DNA of 64,000 bases from Cryptomeria japonica. Lineage: Eukaryota > Streptophyta > Pinopsida > Cupressales > Cupressaceae. Shown in pieces: positions 31,606 to 44,470 of this stretch. The stretch is from positions 722,451,649 to 722,515,648 of the forward strand of contig NC_081413.1 in the NCBI RefSeq assembly GCF_030272615.1. Direction: 5' to 3'. A program made the position numbers and the translations under genes. Within the stretch, counting starts at the first letter, position 1. Each line of letters starts with the position of its first letter. The notes below the pieces were generated by a model, which had not been told where the DNA came from, did not search any database, and was given only the letters and a program-made list of their open reading frames with translations.

Positions 31606-34600
31606 ATCCTTGCCCTAGTTTCATTTCATTATCCTGCCAACATCTTTGAGCATACCTTCATAGCCATGGTCTATTGCAACTCATATTCTAAGGGTACCAT
31701 CCAAAGTAGCGAGACATTGGGGTCCTTCTTCCATCCCCTATCATGCCTCCATAATTCTTCCAAAAGAAAAAAAAAATGATGAAAAAGTGAAAAAAAAATC
31801 AGAAAAAAAAGTAAAGAGAAATAAATTCATCCTTGTGTGAAAACCACTTCATGTGGCACCTTGGGCAAGTACCATGATGAAAACCTAGAAAACATACGTC
31901 ATGCGTAATCCATTATCCTTTTGCACTTTACACTGGGGGTAAGTTCCATCCATGTACATCCATCTATTATCCTTCTTCCTCCATTATCCTTCACCCTCCA
32001 TTATCCCTCATCTGCTCTATCTATGTTTATATCCCTTTTCCACCTTTGATCTTGACAAGGTTAAGGTTCTTTGCATCCTTCATGTGTCCTATCTATTACA
32101 CTTGATCTAAACCCTTTAGGTCCTCTCCATTGCTTGCTTACATCCTTTATTACTCCCTTTTGATCTTGCTTATAATATCTGCCTCCTATCCAAATCTATC
32201 CCTTGATCTTGATCAACACTATGGACAAAATGCAAAAACATGTTTTCCACAAACCTGTTGACATGGCCACTTCTTTCCACCATATGGCTTCTTTATGCTA
32301 TATCCTTGCTTTGCTACGCTATATTCTTTCATTACATCACTAAAATCCTTGCTTTACATCACTAAAATCCTTGGTTTACATTGCTATATCTGGACCCTAT
32401 GCTTGGATTAACATTGTGAGATAGTCCTTGAAAGCATCCACCATCATTCACTTATCCATTCATGTACTCAATCCCTTTTGCCTTGCTAGACACTAGGAGC
32501 AAACATCAAAATCCTAAAAAACCATAAAAAGTTATGAACAAACTCCTAAAAATCATAAAATGTCCAAAACAAACTCCTAAAAATCATAAAATATCTTGAA
32601 CAAAATCCTAAAAATCATAAAATGTCCTGAACAAAATCCTAAAAATAAAAAACTCACAAAATCAATAAACTGAAAAATCAAAGCAAGAAAGCATAGACTA
32701 TCCATAAAACTAAATCAACATCAAACAAACTCTCAAGGTCTAAAATCAAACTTATCGCATGTCTTGTTAATTAATCTATCAAACTCTATCAAACATCAAC
32801 ATGTCTTATACAAGGAAGGGTACACTTGAAACCAGATAGATCGGTCTTATATGGGGTACTTACTCTTTGAAACCAGACATTCCTATCAATGATCACACAA
32901 ATGAAAACAATGATATAGATCAGTATGGCTGTTGGATTTTGTCCAGGGTAGTCTTATCTCTTGTACTAAAATTGTGCATGTTTGCTTTAGCTTGTACATA
33001 TCTTTTAGTCACTTTCATGACATCCTGGTTCTTTTAGAACCCTCATTGCTTGAAACCGATCACTGTCCTAGTCTTAGGGTAATCAGCTGAGAAATTTACA
33101 TGTCCTAAGCAGTATCAACCAAGTCATCTTTCTATTAGTGGTACCCAATCATCCACTCTGAGTCAGTCACCTGTCTCCTAACTATTGAAGAGTTTTATCA
33201 CTAAGTAAACAAGCAAAACAAGACTACTAAAAACAACCACTAAACTGTTTGAGATATGCATGAAATTTTCTTTGTGTGTTGTCTTTGACATTGCCTTTCG
33301 ATTATTATTCCCTCTGAGTAACTCGAGGAAGTCTATCTTGACTAAGAGGTACAAGGACTGGGGGCATAATACCTTTCTTTATTTTATGCTTGTAGGAAGG
33401 GATCTGATGATCTGGAAACAACTAATTAGTTGGGTGTCTGTGATAAGTGCCTTCACATCAAGGTGAAATTGCCACACATACCTCGACTCTGCTTGTTTGT
33501 TTGCTACAAGGATGTTGGAGTCATTTCTTTTTTTATTTGAGGGAATTTTTTCATGTGCAATCTGGATGCATGCATAGTCTGTCCAAGGATATGAATAAAA
33601 AAAGGGTCATTACGGACAAGATAACTAATATTGCACATGACAAGGAAGGAACTCTATTTTTCTTGCTTTGTTTGTAAACACTCAGTGATGAAAATTAAGC
33701 ATTCCAAATCCAGTGACTAAGTTTAGGTTGCATATATTCCAAATTTTATGCATTTCGAGTGATTTCAACATGATAACAATGATCTCTTTATCTTTTGAAT
33801 GAGAGTTTGAAGCTTCATCATTTCTCAGCTAAGTGGTCTCTTTTTCATCATCATTTCTCCGATCGAGTACTTGTGTATTGATATGTTAGCTGTATACATG
33901 AGCATCTTATATAGATCCATACTTTTCATTTATACTTTTTTGCATTCATATTATTGCATGAAGAAAAATAAACATTTGCATTACTAGTTACTCATTCTCA
34001 TTTATTTGCATAAAAAAAAACAAAAAAAAACATCCATATTCCATTTGCATTCATTCATCTATACTGAAAAGATATCCATACATATAGAATAAAGCATATA
34101 GAACAACATCTCATAATCAATCAACACAAATACGATGAAATCAAATCAAGAGCTCGTAAATCGGCTATACTAAGTCCATTTTCGAGATCGAAATCGGAAT
34201 CTGACGTCAATTCTCTCATCAAAATTCCAAGACGTTGACCACTTAACACTTTCATCAACTGCTCATTCTCTTCTTCAATTTATGCTCAATTTCTCATTAA
34301 TCAATGCTAAATCTCAATTTAATTCTCACATTAACTCTGATTTTAATCTTCAACAGTAATCTTTGTGCTCAAATAACTTATCATTGCTAAAAAAAAAAAT
34401 GCCTACAATCACCGCGCAACCCTCGCTATCTTTTGATTTTGCTCCCGAGGGGGCATACTCATGACCTCAAAGTTAATAATTTCTTTCAATCTTCAAGTCG
34501 AGCAGCTAAGCTTCATCAAATCAAGCTGATATTGTCTTTTTCTGAATCAGTCTCTTAACGTTAATCACTTCCATTGCTTTTCATCAAGCTGATTATTTTC

Positions 34601-35013
34601 TTAAACTCAATCAAGGGATTAAAGAGTAGCTTTGATCACACTCAATCTAAGTAGGTGTTTAGTTTCATCACATCAAATCAAGCTGGACAATTTATCTTCT
34701 CTCATCGTATCTTGATCAATCAAGTTCAAGATCAGTTTTCTCTTCGCTCACTGAGTCTAGTTCAATCAAGTTCTAGATCAGTAAGATCTGCTTCTTGATC
34801 AATCAAGTTCAATTTTGGTATCTTTTCTCTTCATCATTCCTAGTTCAATCAAGTTCAAGATCAATTTCGCTTTAATCACCTCTGTTCAGTTTCATCGCTT
34901 CAAAACAAGCTGAATAGCTCGCTCTTCATCTGGTTCATGATCAATCAAGTTCAGAATTGGTATCTCCTAGACATCAAATTTTCTTTGAATCAACACATTC
35001 CTCGCATGTTAAT
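31606..35013 (+). other. 3' noncoding region of element C
   Basis: About 3.4 kb with no coding evidence. An A-rich tract (31766-31830) followed by 'gtgtgaaaacc' parallels 16381-16550 of A. Also present are a 31-bp tandem repeat (32511-32655), two copies of the 'gtcttata...gaaaccaga' motif (32801-32878) and many loose copies of 'gttcaatcaagttc' between about 34700 and 34960. Confidence 0.6.
32511..32655. repeat. 31-bp tandem repeat, about 4.5 copies
   Basis: Units start at 32511, 32543, 32574, 32605 and 32636, each with cctaaaaa followed by ataaaa-type sequence and ending in gaacaaa or ccaaaacaaa. Confidence 0.85.
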
Positions 35014-35028
35014 TCAAAGAGGGGCAAA
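35014..35028 (+). promoter_or_regulatory. Polypurine tract of element C
   Basis: tcaaagaggggcaaa abuts the 3' LTR start at 35029 and matches that of element A at 18179. Confidence 0.8.
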
Positions 35029-35057
35029 TGTAATACCCTAAAAATGGTCATCTAAAC
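35029..35057 (+). repeat. 3' LTR of element C, first 29 bp
   Basis: Identical to 26329-26357 of the 5' LTR (TGTAATACCC...TAAAC). It is interrupted after TAAAC by element D and resumes at 52815. The interruption is bounded by the 5-bp duplication TAAAC (35053-35057 and 52810-52814). Confidence 0.9.
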
Positions 35058-36304
35058 CGATGAGTTGAGACACTGTCATATTTCTATCCTTAGAACTCTT
35101 GAATTTTTGTCATCTTTTGATTTGCATAAATAATAGTGATGTATTGGAAGTTTACTATATGTATTCCATATGTTAGCCTGAACCTATTAAATCATGTTTT
35201 ATCTTTGCCAGTTTATTCATGTAGCAATGTGATTTATTCCTGTTACCATGCAGATTGTTTAGGGCAATATCATATGTGAAATTAATAGATGTCCTGATTG
35301 AATAAAATGTGTATGTATGCTATTTCTTTTGTAGTGTAGGGAATAAATGATGTTGTGGTGGATGTTCACCTATCACGCTAGTTGAAGTAAAGGATACTTA
35401 AGAAGATGACTAAAGATTGAACATCAGAAAAGATGAGAAGCGTAAGGAATGACATAAGAGGAGAAATCAAGCAATACTATCGATGTCTAACTTAGGTGGA
35501 CATCGAAGTTGTAAATACCGTCACAGTATGTTATGACTGTGGTTCGGTTTAGATCCATATTTCCTGAAGCATAACTACAACTATCTCCTTTCTCGGTCAA
35601 TTATCCATCTCTTCTTTACGGCGTGATTTGTGTTGTCTGTTGAAGATGATTTATTTTTAACAATAAGCTCTTTATCTTCTCAGAGGTTAGATAGAAAGAG
35701 AAGGGAAAACAGAGCAGAGGATTTTTTATAAGTATTTTTGAGTTTCTTTTCATATTGCATCATGTAATGACTTCCAAAGAATGATGAATAAAAATATGTT
35801 ATTTTGAGCTTTTAGAGTTGTTTTTGGGAAGCCTAGTATCACTCATCCAAGGGGGCCCACTTTGTGAGCGTTCCTGTGCATTTGTTAAGATTATTTTTCT
35901 TTCCTTAGCTGCAGTAGATGTTCTTGCATTGACTGTTCTTGCAACAACTGAAAACAAATCCACGGATTGTTCTTGCAACCAAACTAGAACAGAGTAATTT
36001 ATGTTTATCAAAATTGAATTTATCCAGTATTGCTTTTATGAATTTATGCATAAGTTTCCTGTAGCCTTTCTATGGTTTCAATTATTGCTTACCTTTTCCA
36101 CATAATGTTAGTTGTTGCAGTAACGCATAATGGTTGTTGCAGGAACTTAGTGCATATATAGTGCATACCCATTTCAAGTATTACATCCTTGGGTTGACAA
36201 TCAAATGAACACTAGCTATGGAAATAGCGACTTTACCAAATGAATGTCCAAACTTTGGGTTGAGACTTCAACTAGAGTTATTATTCTTATTGTTGGGTTG
36301 AACA
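35058..36304 (+). repeat. 5' LTR of element D (1247 bp)
   Basis: Starts CGATGAGTTG (first T changed to C; the 3' copy starts TGATGAATTG) and ends GGGTTGAACA. The match with 51561-52809 covers the full length. Confidence 0.92.
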
Positions 36305-36326
36305 TTTTTTGTGCCACTGTTGGGGA
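36305..36326 (+). promoter_or_regulatory. Primer-binding site of element D
   Basis: ttttttgtgccactgttggg follows the LTR. It is a decayed form of tttggcgccgttgccgggga, the site typical of Athila-type elements. Confidence 0.65.
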
Positions 36327-36548
36327 TGGTGTCAAACTAAGAACCTATTATGGTTATCGTCTTTTTAGTTTTCAGTTAATTGTTTGTTTTTTTGGCATAC
36401 CTGATTGTTCGAAAAAATTTCATGAATTTGCATGCATAGGCGATGAAGAGATGTTCTAGGTATATTTCTGCCTAGTCATCCTAATCATGCAAAAAAAAAT
36501 TCCTCAAATATAAATCCTTTTGCTGAACTTTGTCAAACCCTAGAGAAT

Positions 36549-38060
36549 TTGAACCATCCTGAATCTGGATTTCCAGAAGGTAGTCTTCAGTTCCTCTTTG
36601 GAACTCAAGAAGAAGAATTTGATATAGTAACTACCCCCACAAGTCCAATGCAAGGAAACCCACCTCCTAGTGGAAATAATCCACTACCACCACCTGTGGA
36701 CCCAACGTTTGAGTTCCCCATATCTGATCAACATGATAATGTTAATCTCAAGAGCATTCCAGCTTCTTCCCTCCCTAAATTCTATGGATTGGTGACAAAG
36801 GATCCAAACACATTTCTGTTTGAGTTTGATGTTCTCTATAGGAGTTTTGACTATACTATAGATGCCCATAGACTCAAAATATTTCCTGCCACCTTGAAGG
36901 AATCATCTTTAAGATGGTTTATGAGCTTGGGTAGTAGCACAATCAATACATGGGATGAGATGAAATGATTGTTTCTTGCAAAATATAAAGATTATTGTAG
37001 AGGCATTGATTGTCATGGGGATGATATCTTTAGAATGACACAGAAAGAAGATGAGAGTCTTGAAGATTATCAGGAGAGGTTTCTGTTTAGTGTCAAAAAG
37101 TCCAAACATAGCACTCTAAATGAAGATTCCCTCAAGTTGATATTTTTTAGGGGAATCAGTGATGAATGCACTAATTCTTTGGATCTTATGGGAGGAGGTG
37201 ACATTACATAGTCCACTTGGGCTGAAATAGGACAAATTTGTAAGAATTATTCCAGATCTGCTTCTAAGAAGAATAGGCATTTCAAGCCAGGAGCACCTTC
37301 ATCAACATCAGGTACTGGAGTTTCTAGAATGTAACTTAGCCATTTATTGAAGGAATTTAAGGAGGACATTATAAATAATATGGCTACTCAGTTGGATACA
37401 CTTTCAGCTAAGAAGAAGCATGAAGAAGTTGATGCATTTCTTGCAGAATTTTGCCCTCATTGTAGACAACGAAATAAGGATTGCAGATGTAAAATAGTTG
37501 CAAATGTTGAGGTCCCTGACTTCAAGCCAATACAAGGTGAGGACGAGAAAGTTTTCTATGTTTCTCAAAGAAGGCCAAATTTCCAAAGACAAGGTATGCC
37601 TCTGGATCCACTCTCTTTTTCTGGTTATAGTGGAAATTCTTATGTACCAAATAACCAATGGCAATCACCATATGCTCAAAATTTTGGTAATTATCAAAAC
37701 TGGTATGGTTCTTAAGGCCAAGGGCAACATTTTGCTAATCAAATGCCATAATGGCAATAGCCACAAGGGAATTGATATCCACCTCAGGGCCAAGGAAGTC
37801 AGTTTCAAGGGAATTGGCAACCTACTCCTCAATGGAGGGGGAGTCAGCCATGGACTGCCCAATCTTCTGGTTATCAATAGTCTATTCACCAACCACAACC
37901 TCCTGCAATAATGCCTCCTCCTACAACCACTGTTGTCCCACCTAAACTAGCACAGTTGCCCACTCAACCAATGCCAAATCCTAATATTAAATCTCGGCAA
38001 CAACAACAAGCTTATTCAGCTGATCTTAATCAATACCCAACTTATTATCTATCCCTAAGT
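36549..38060 (+). pseudogene. gag: gag of element D
   Basis: Reads SIPASSLPKFYGLVTKDPNT, FLFEFDVLYRSFDYT, LKESSLRWFMSLGSSTINTW, a TGA (36966), DDIFRMTQKEDESLEDYQERF and LIFFRGISDEC. These are the hallmarks of the Retrotrans_gag core in Athila-type elements. A C-terminal CPHCRQRNKDCRC stretch (near 37451) may bind metal but is not a canonical knuckle. It is followed by a Gln/Pro-rich part with several TAA and TAG codons. All pieces share one frame, so point mutations and not shifts broke it. The true start may lie upstream, since the frame is open with FAELCQTLENLN before 36549. Confidence 0.85.
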
Positions 38061-38087
38061 GATATTCACCTCTGATCTAGGACAACT

Positions 38088-38777
38088 TTGCCTAATCCAT
38101 CTCCTCCAGTTATCACTAAGGTACAAGAAGAACAAGAAATCTCTAATCTAGTAGATACAATACCTCAGAAGCAGATATTACCACCATTTCCCCATAGATT
38201 GCAAGAAAAGGAAGTTCTCACAGAACAAGAGAAATGTTTTGATATTATAGATCAACTGAAACATGTTTGTGTTAAAATTCCATTGTTGCAAGCAATAAAA
38301 GATGTTCCTATATATAGTAAGGCACTGAGAGAAGCATGTTTAAAAAAACCTGGCAGGAAGAAGAAGGATCCGCAAATAGTGCATGTTATGGGTCAACTAG
38401 CTGATATTATGTTAGGCAAGGTTGCAATTCCAAAATATTCTGATCCAAGTAGTCTTGTTGTAAGTATAATCATTAATGGCAGCCAGATAAGAAAATTTTT
38501 AATTGATTTAGGGGCAGCCATTAATGTGATGAGAAGAGAAGTAATGAAACAACTTGAAATCAATAGACTAAGGCCTACACCCATAGTTCTACAACTTGCT
38601 GATAGCTCTATAGTGAGACCTGATGGTGTGATTGAAGATGTGGTGGTTATTTTGGATTCCTGGGAATACCCTGCAGACTTTATGATTCTATCTCCAAAGG
38701 CAACACTGAGAGGATATCCGATGATTTTGGGAAGACCTTGGCTTGCCATGGCTAATGCATATATTGGATGTAGATAA
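38088..38777 (+). pseudogene. Protease region of element D
   Basis: In the gag frame: ILPPFPHRLQEKEVLTEQEK, VKIPLLQAIKDVPIYSKALR (linker typical of Athila), then IRKFLIDLGAAINVM with the catalytic Asp codon at 38505, and RGYPMILGRPWLAMANAYIG. DLGA in place of DSGA/DTGA is usual in this lineage. The domain would process the polyprotein. A TAA follows YIGCR at 38775, and the frame changes before 38876. Confidence 0.87.
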
Positions 38778-38875
38778 GGGGATATAACTATTTTAGATGG
38801 GAACTCTACAAAACATTAGCTTTGTATTCTCTTGCACAACCCTAGTTTGATCAAGAACAAGTCATTTGACCTATT

Positions 38876-39955
38876 TTGGGAGAAGAATCTGAGGGAGTTG
38901 ACTCTATTAATCACCTTATGATGATTAGTCGAGGGCCATTCATGCAATTACATGATGAAGACTCAATTATTTATAAAATTCTGATAAATGAGTTGATACA
39001 AGAACAACAATTGCAGGAGTTGGTACCAAATATTGCAGATTTAGACTTTCCTGCAGCCACTGATGTATTGCATACTCTATTGCCGCATGAAGTCTCTACT
39101 TCTCATTTTTTTGATATGTCCCAGATTGATCTTACTACCAAGATAGAAGTTGATTTGAATAAATGTTTGAATATCAATAGAGATCTTTCAGATGCTCAAA
39201 AGGGGGCCCTCATGGACTTGTTGAAATGTCATAAAAATATTTTTGCATGGGACTACAAGGATATGCATGGAATAGATCCAACAGTTTGCACCCACCGTAT
39301 CTATATAAAAGAAGAATGTTGCCCACTCAAACAGCCGCAAAGAAGAATCAATCCTGCATTAAAATAAATAGTTAAAAAAGAATTGCAGAAGTTGTTAAAG
39401 GTCAAGTTTATCTATCCTATCTCTGATAGCCAATGGGTATCACCTTTGGTAATAGTTCCTAAGAAAGGAGGAAAATTGAGGGTATGTGTTGATTATAGAG
39501 CCTTGAACTTAGCAACAAGAAAAGAACATTTTCCATTACCATTTGTGGATCGGGTATTAGATTCTATAGCTGGTAAAAGATATTTTTCATTTCTTGATGG
39601 ATTCAGTGGTTACAATCAGATTCAAATAGCCCTGGAGGATCAAGAAAATACAACATTTACTTGTCCTTGGGGCACATATGCATATTCTGTTCTTCCATTT
39701 GGGTTGTGTAATTCTCAAGCCAATTTTCAAAGAGTAGTGATCAGTATCTTTTCTGATATTTCTCAAGACATCATGGAAATATATATGGATGACTTTACAA
39801 CTTATGGTTCTGAATTTGAACAAGCATTGGGGAACCTGAAATTTTTTTTGTAGCGATGTGAGGACTATAGTTTGTCATTAAATAGTGAGAAATGCTTCAT
39901 CATTATGTAGGAAGGAATAGTCCTTGTTCATCATATCTCTATATAAGGAATACAA
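38876..39955 (+). pseudogene. Reverse transcriptase of element D
   Basis: After a spacer (NIFAWDYKDMHGIDPTVCTH at about 39238) and a TAA at 39365, RT blocks follow in order: LLKVKFIYPISDSQWVSPLV, LRVCVDYRALNLATRKEHF, YFSFLDGFSGYNQIQIALED, TTFTCPWGTYAY, LPFGLCNSQANFQRVV and YMDD at 39782-39793. All catalytic Asp residues are present. Stops at 39851, 39908 and 39944 interrupt the thumb region. This Ty3/gypsy RT is clearly different from that of A. Confidence 0.93.
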
Positions 39956-40590
39956 GTGGACCCAACAAAAATTGAAGCCATTCAACATATCAATGCCCCT
40001 GTGAAGCAAAAAGATGTAAGAAGTTTCCTTGGTCATGTTGGATGCTATAGAAGGTTTATCAAAGATTTCAACAAAATTGCAAGTCCCTTATATTCATTGC
40101 TTACCAAGGATATGGAATTTAAATGGACCTCTACATGCAATGAAGCTTTCTTGAAGCTTAAGAATGCCTTGACCCAAGCACCAGTTCTTAAAGGTCCAAA
40201 TTGGTCTTTACCATTTCAAATTTAGACAGATGCATCTGATTATGCAATTGGGGCAGTATTAGGATAGAAGATTGACAAATTAGAAAGTGCAATATATTAT
40301 ATTAGCAAGAACTTACATGGACCTGAGTTGAATTACATAGTCACTGAAAAGGAAATGTTAGTTGTTATATATGCAGTCAACAAATTCAGGCACTATATCA
40401 CAGGATATCCCATATTTGTGCATACAAATCATACCGCAATTAGATATCTCATGAATAAGCCTTCAATTACTGGTAGATTAGCTCGTTGGTTATTGTTGAT
40501 GCAGAAATTTGATATCACAGTTGTTGATAAACCAGGGAAGTCTAATGTAGTTGCAGAATACCTTTCAAGACTTCAGTTACAAGAAGATTC
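39956..40590 (+). pseudogene. RNase H of element D
   Basis: Continues in the RT frame: VRSFLGHVGCYRRFIKDFNK (connection), FKWTSTCNEAFLKLK, then TDASDYAIGAVLG with the first catalytic Asp, between TAG codons at 40223 and 40265. Next come IYYISKNLHGPELNYIVTEK (Glu), LVVIYAVNKFRHYI and IFVHTNHTAIRYLM. It ends with DKPGKSNVVAEYLSR near 40570. This is the classical gypsy RNase H, and no second RNase H follows. Confidence 0.9.
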
Positions 40591-42070
40591 TGTAGTAATA
40601 GATGATGCTTTTCCAAATGAACATTTATTCATTATACAAGCTCACACTCCCTGGTATGTTGATATTGCCAACTATTTAGCTGCTACTAAAATGCCAATCC
40701 ATTTCTCTCCTAAGGAAAGAAGGTTGTTAGTAGAAAAAAGTTTTAACTTCTCATGGATTGTTGATTGTTTGTTTTATACTAGGCCTGACCAACTCATGAG
40801 AAAATGTGTAAGGGAAGATGAAACATATGACATCCTGCATGCATGTCATGATGAGCCATGTGGAGGACATTTTGCTACCAAAAGAACAACACTGAAATTA
40901 CTAAATACAGGATACTATAGGCCCACATTACACAAGGATCCAACACAATATACAAGAAAATGTGACAGATGCTAGCGTATGGGAAGACCTACTAAATATG
41001 ATGAGATGCCATTATATCCACAAATATTAGTTGCATCATTTCGTAAATGGGGATTAGATTTTGTTGGCCCAATTGATCCACCTTCTAATGACAAATCCTA
41101 CATTTTGGTATGTACAAATTATGTAACAAAATGGGTGGAAGCTCGTGCCATGACACATGCAAGAGATAATAAGGTGGTTGTGTTTCTTTATGAGGAGATA
41201 TTTATAAAATATTGAGTACCGAGAGAAATTGTATCAGACCAAGGCCCACAATTTACTTCAACATTGATTGGAGCTTTGGTAAATGAATACATTATAAGGC
41301 ACAAAAAATCTACTCCATATCATCCACAAGGTAATGAATAGGTAGAAGTTACAAATAGGGAGCTTGAGGCTATTCTTACCAAAACAGTATCTATTCATAG
41401 AAAAGACTGGTCACATAGACTTTCAGAAGCAATTTGGGCATACAGAACAACTTGGAAAACACCAATTGGTTTTACACCTTTTGAAATGGTTTATGGAAAA
41501 GAAGCAATGATGCATATTGAATTTGAGCATCAAACTTTGAGGACAACTTTGTGATTAAATATGACACTATCTGAAGCACAAAAATAACATATTCAACAAT
41601 TGAATGCATTGGACGAATGGAGGAAAATGGTTGTCCAACAGACAAAATTGATCCAAAATTAGAGAGCAAAGTGACATGATAAATATATCAAAGAGAAAAA
41701 GTTCAAAGCCAATGACTGGGCACTATTGTATGACTCCAAATATAAAGATACTATGGGAAAGCTACAAACTAGATGGTTAGGTCCATATGAGATAGAAGAA
41801 TTTTTCAATAATGGAGTTGTTCGTTTGACCATAATTGATCCTGTCCGGTTTAATCTTTTGGTGAATGGTCACCTATTGTGTCTTTATCATAAGCCGACCA
41901 CTAAAGAGGAGTTCCTGCAACAATTTTCCCAAAAAGATGAAACACGGGTTCCTGTAGCAACTGATAAGGTTCCCATAGCAATTGATCAGGTTCTTGCTGC
42001 AATTGAGTATAGTAATAAAGGTAAGGTTCCTACAGCCATTGCAGTGAACATGCTTGCCGCTTCATCATAA
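40591..42070 (+). pseudogene. Integrase of element D
   Basis: HHCC domain: HACHDEPCGGHF and CDRC (40841-40975), then TAG at 40976. Core: KWGLDFVGPIDP (first Asp), VSDQGPQFTSTL (second Asp, near 41240) and VEVTNRELEA (Glu, near 41355), then WAYRTTWKTPIGFTPFEMVY. The C-terminal part has RWLGPYEIEEFF, a GPY module, and VNGHLLCLYHK. It ends in a Val/Ala-rich tail with loose repeats of VP(V/I)A(T/I)D and TAA at 42068. No chromodomain. Stops near 41213, 41339, 41552 and 41585 break it, all in one frame. Confidence 0.9.
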
Positions 42071-42239
42071 ATATTTCCATGTCTTATGGGAATATTCTTC
42101 TCCATAAATAAATTTCCATCCACGTCATCCCATCTCATTTTCGTATCTGTCATTTCATTTCATTTCGCCTTCCTTTTCGTATGACTATAGGTATGTACAT
42201 AATGTATTTTATTTTAATCATGCATTTATGATTTATTAT

Positions 42240-42686
42240 TGTTGGATTTTGCCAAGATCAAGGGCACAATGAAAAGCATAAAAGAGACAATAGAATGACA
42301 AGAACAAACTGTATTCTCATCAATATACAAATGGTCAACTGGATTAACCAATACAATGAATAGAGGCCTGCTTATATAGGCAAGGCCATATGGATGTATG
42401 AGCACACAAATATGACATGTGGCTCAATGAGAAACAAGGGTAGGTAAGAAATACTAAGGGTAGGTAGGAGAAATAATATAATATTCCACAAGAGGTGGAT
42501 GACCGACCGAATGTGGAGTGTAACAGCAAAATAAGACCACAAAAGGTGGAATTTCTCCTACAAGCTCTATCCCTAAGTGCACACTTCCCTAAGTGTCTCA
42601 ATTCCAAATTACGATGAGATGCATTATCCTAAGTCAACTTAAGTAAGTGTAATAATATCCAAAATGAATATTTATTTACACCAACA
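42240..42686 (-). repeat. 3' LTR of element E (447 bp)
   Basis: On the minus strand it starts TGTTGGTGTAAATA and ends GGCAAAATCCAACA. A cctatataag TATA box lies at 42371-42380. It differs from 48497-48943 at about six positions. Confidence 0.95.
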
Positions 42687-42695
42687 CCCCCCCTT
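42687..42695 (-). promoter_or_regulatory. Polypurine tract of element E
   Basis: On the minus strand, ttaaggggggg directly precedes the 3' LTR. Confidence 0.75.
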
Positions 42696-42955
42696 AAGTG
42701 CCACTTAGGGGAATGAAGACTCAAGTCAACAATGCAAGATGGGTCCCGGCTACTAGGCCATGATAGGTACCCATGTACAACATGCAAATGCAAACAAAAC
42801 AATGCAATGCAATCTCTCACAAACGGAGAAAGGGAGAAAACCTAGTGGGAAAAAACTCCCCCCCAAAAGAGAGATGAATGTACAAAAGACTCTCAAAGAA
42901 GAAGGACAAAACCTCAAAGAGGAAAAAGTCCCCCCCATAAGAGAGGAAGGAGAAG

Positions 42956-44470
42956 TCAGCTGACCCCCCCTAATGACACATCCCGCACCCCCAAGAGAGC
43001 TCACAACTGTTGGAACTTACTCTCGGTGAAAGGTTTGGTGAATATGTCAGCAACGTGCTCTGCTGTAGGACAATACTGCAAATCAATGACCTGCTCCTGG
43101 ATGAGTTCTTGGATATAGTGCATATGAATCTCGATGTGTTTGGTCTGCTGGTGCTGGACTGGGTTCTTTGAGATCGCAATAGCACTCTGATTGTCGCAAT
43201 GTAGAACTGTCGGTCGTGGAGTGGTGAAACCAAACTCTGTGAGAATCTGTTGGAGCCAAATGGTCTCAGTCGCTGCGTTAACAGTGCCTTGATACTCAGC
43301 CTCAATCGAAGAGAGAGCAATAGCATGTTGCTTCTTGCTCTGCCAACAAATGGGGCCCGAACCAAGGTGAAAACTGTAACTAGAAGTAGACTTACGATCA
43401 ACTAGATCGCCAGCCCAATCGGAGTCTGTGTAACCAACCAAGCGAAGTCCTGTGCCTGTTGCATAGTGAATCCCATAGTGATGTGTACCCTGGATGTAAT
43501 GTAGAATGCGTTTGGAGGCTTTCCAATGAAGCTCATGTGGTTCCTGCATGAAGCAGGAAACCATGCCAACTGCAAATGAAATATTAGGGCGTGTATGAGT
43601 CAAGTAGATGAGACTACCCACAAGCTGACAATACAAAGTGGCATCAATTGGTGGAGAAGAACACTGAGCCTCAAGCTTGACTCTTGAAAGAAAGGGAGTT
43701 GGGGCAAGCTTACAATTAGCCATATGAAAGTGTGCTAGTAGATCAAGAGCATACTTGGGCTGCGATAGTGTGATCTCGGAAGGTGACTATGAAATCTCTA
43801 TCCCAAGAAAGTAGTGCAAAAGACCCAAGTCAGTCATAGCAAATCTGTCATGCAAAGCAGATTTGACCCTGCTAATGATGGATGAAGTACTCCCTGTAAT
43901 GATCAAGTCATCAACATAGAGCACAAGTATCAAGTGAGAGTCATCCTGTCACAAAATGTAAACATTCGGATCAGAATGACACCTGGTGAACCCGACGGAG
44001 AGAAGAAAGGAATCCATCTTGGCGTACCAAGCCCTAGGGGCCTGCTTAAGGCCATAGAGAGATTTCCTTAGTCTGAAAACCAAGGAAGTATCCTGAATGA
44101 AACCCTGTGGCTGCTCCATATAAATCTCCTCATCAAGATCACCATGAAGAAAAGCACTCTTCACATCCATCTGATGTATAGCCCAACCATGAGTTGCAGC
44201 AATAGCAAGTGTCAAATGAATGGAGTTCATCTTAGCTATGGGTGCAAAGGTCTCAGTATAGTCAACACCTGCAACCTGTGAGAAACCTTTTGCAACAAGC
44301 CGAGCCTTATACTCATCCACACTACCATCCGCTGCAAACTTGGTCTGATAGATCCACTTACATCGAACCATCCTTCTCCCCTTAGGGAGATGTACTAAAT
44401 CCCATGTGTTGTTCCTCATCAAGGAACTATACTCTTCCTCCATAGCTTGGTCCCACTCAGGAACCCCTGA
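42956..44470 (-). pseudogene. RT and RNase H of element E
   Basis: Copia RT motifs in order: NNTWDLVHLPKGRRMVRCKW, YKARLVAKGFSQVAGVDY, HQMDVKSAFLHGDLDEEIYM with a catalytic Asp, FRLRKSLYGLKQAPRAWYAK, then LVLYVDDLIITG with YVDD at 43907-43918. The RNase H reads VGYTDSDWAGD, SSYSFHLGSGPICW, ALSSIEAEYQG and LHCDNQSAI. It ends HVADIFTKPF and LRALLGVRDV with TGA at 42956-42958. Two stops interrupt it, TGA (43949-43951) and TAG (43787-43789), each one C-to-T change from CGA and CAG. Otherwise complete. Confidence 0.95.

Noticed and set aside
36684-37109. Minus-strand frames opposite the gag of D
   Set aside because: The + strand shows the conserved gag core in one frame; the minus frames are shadows.
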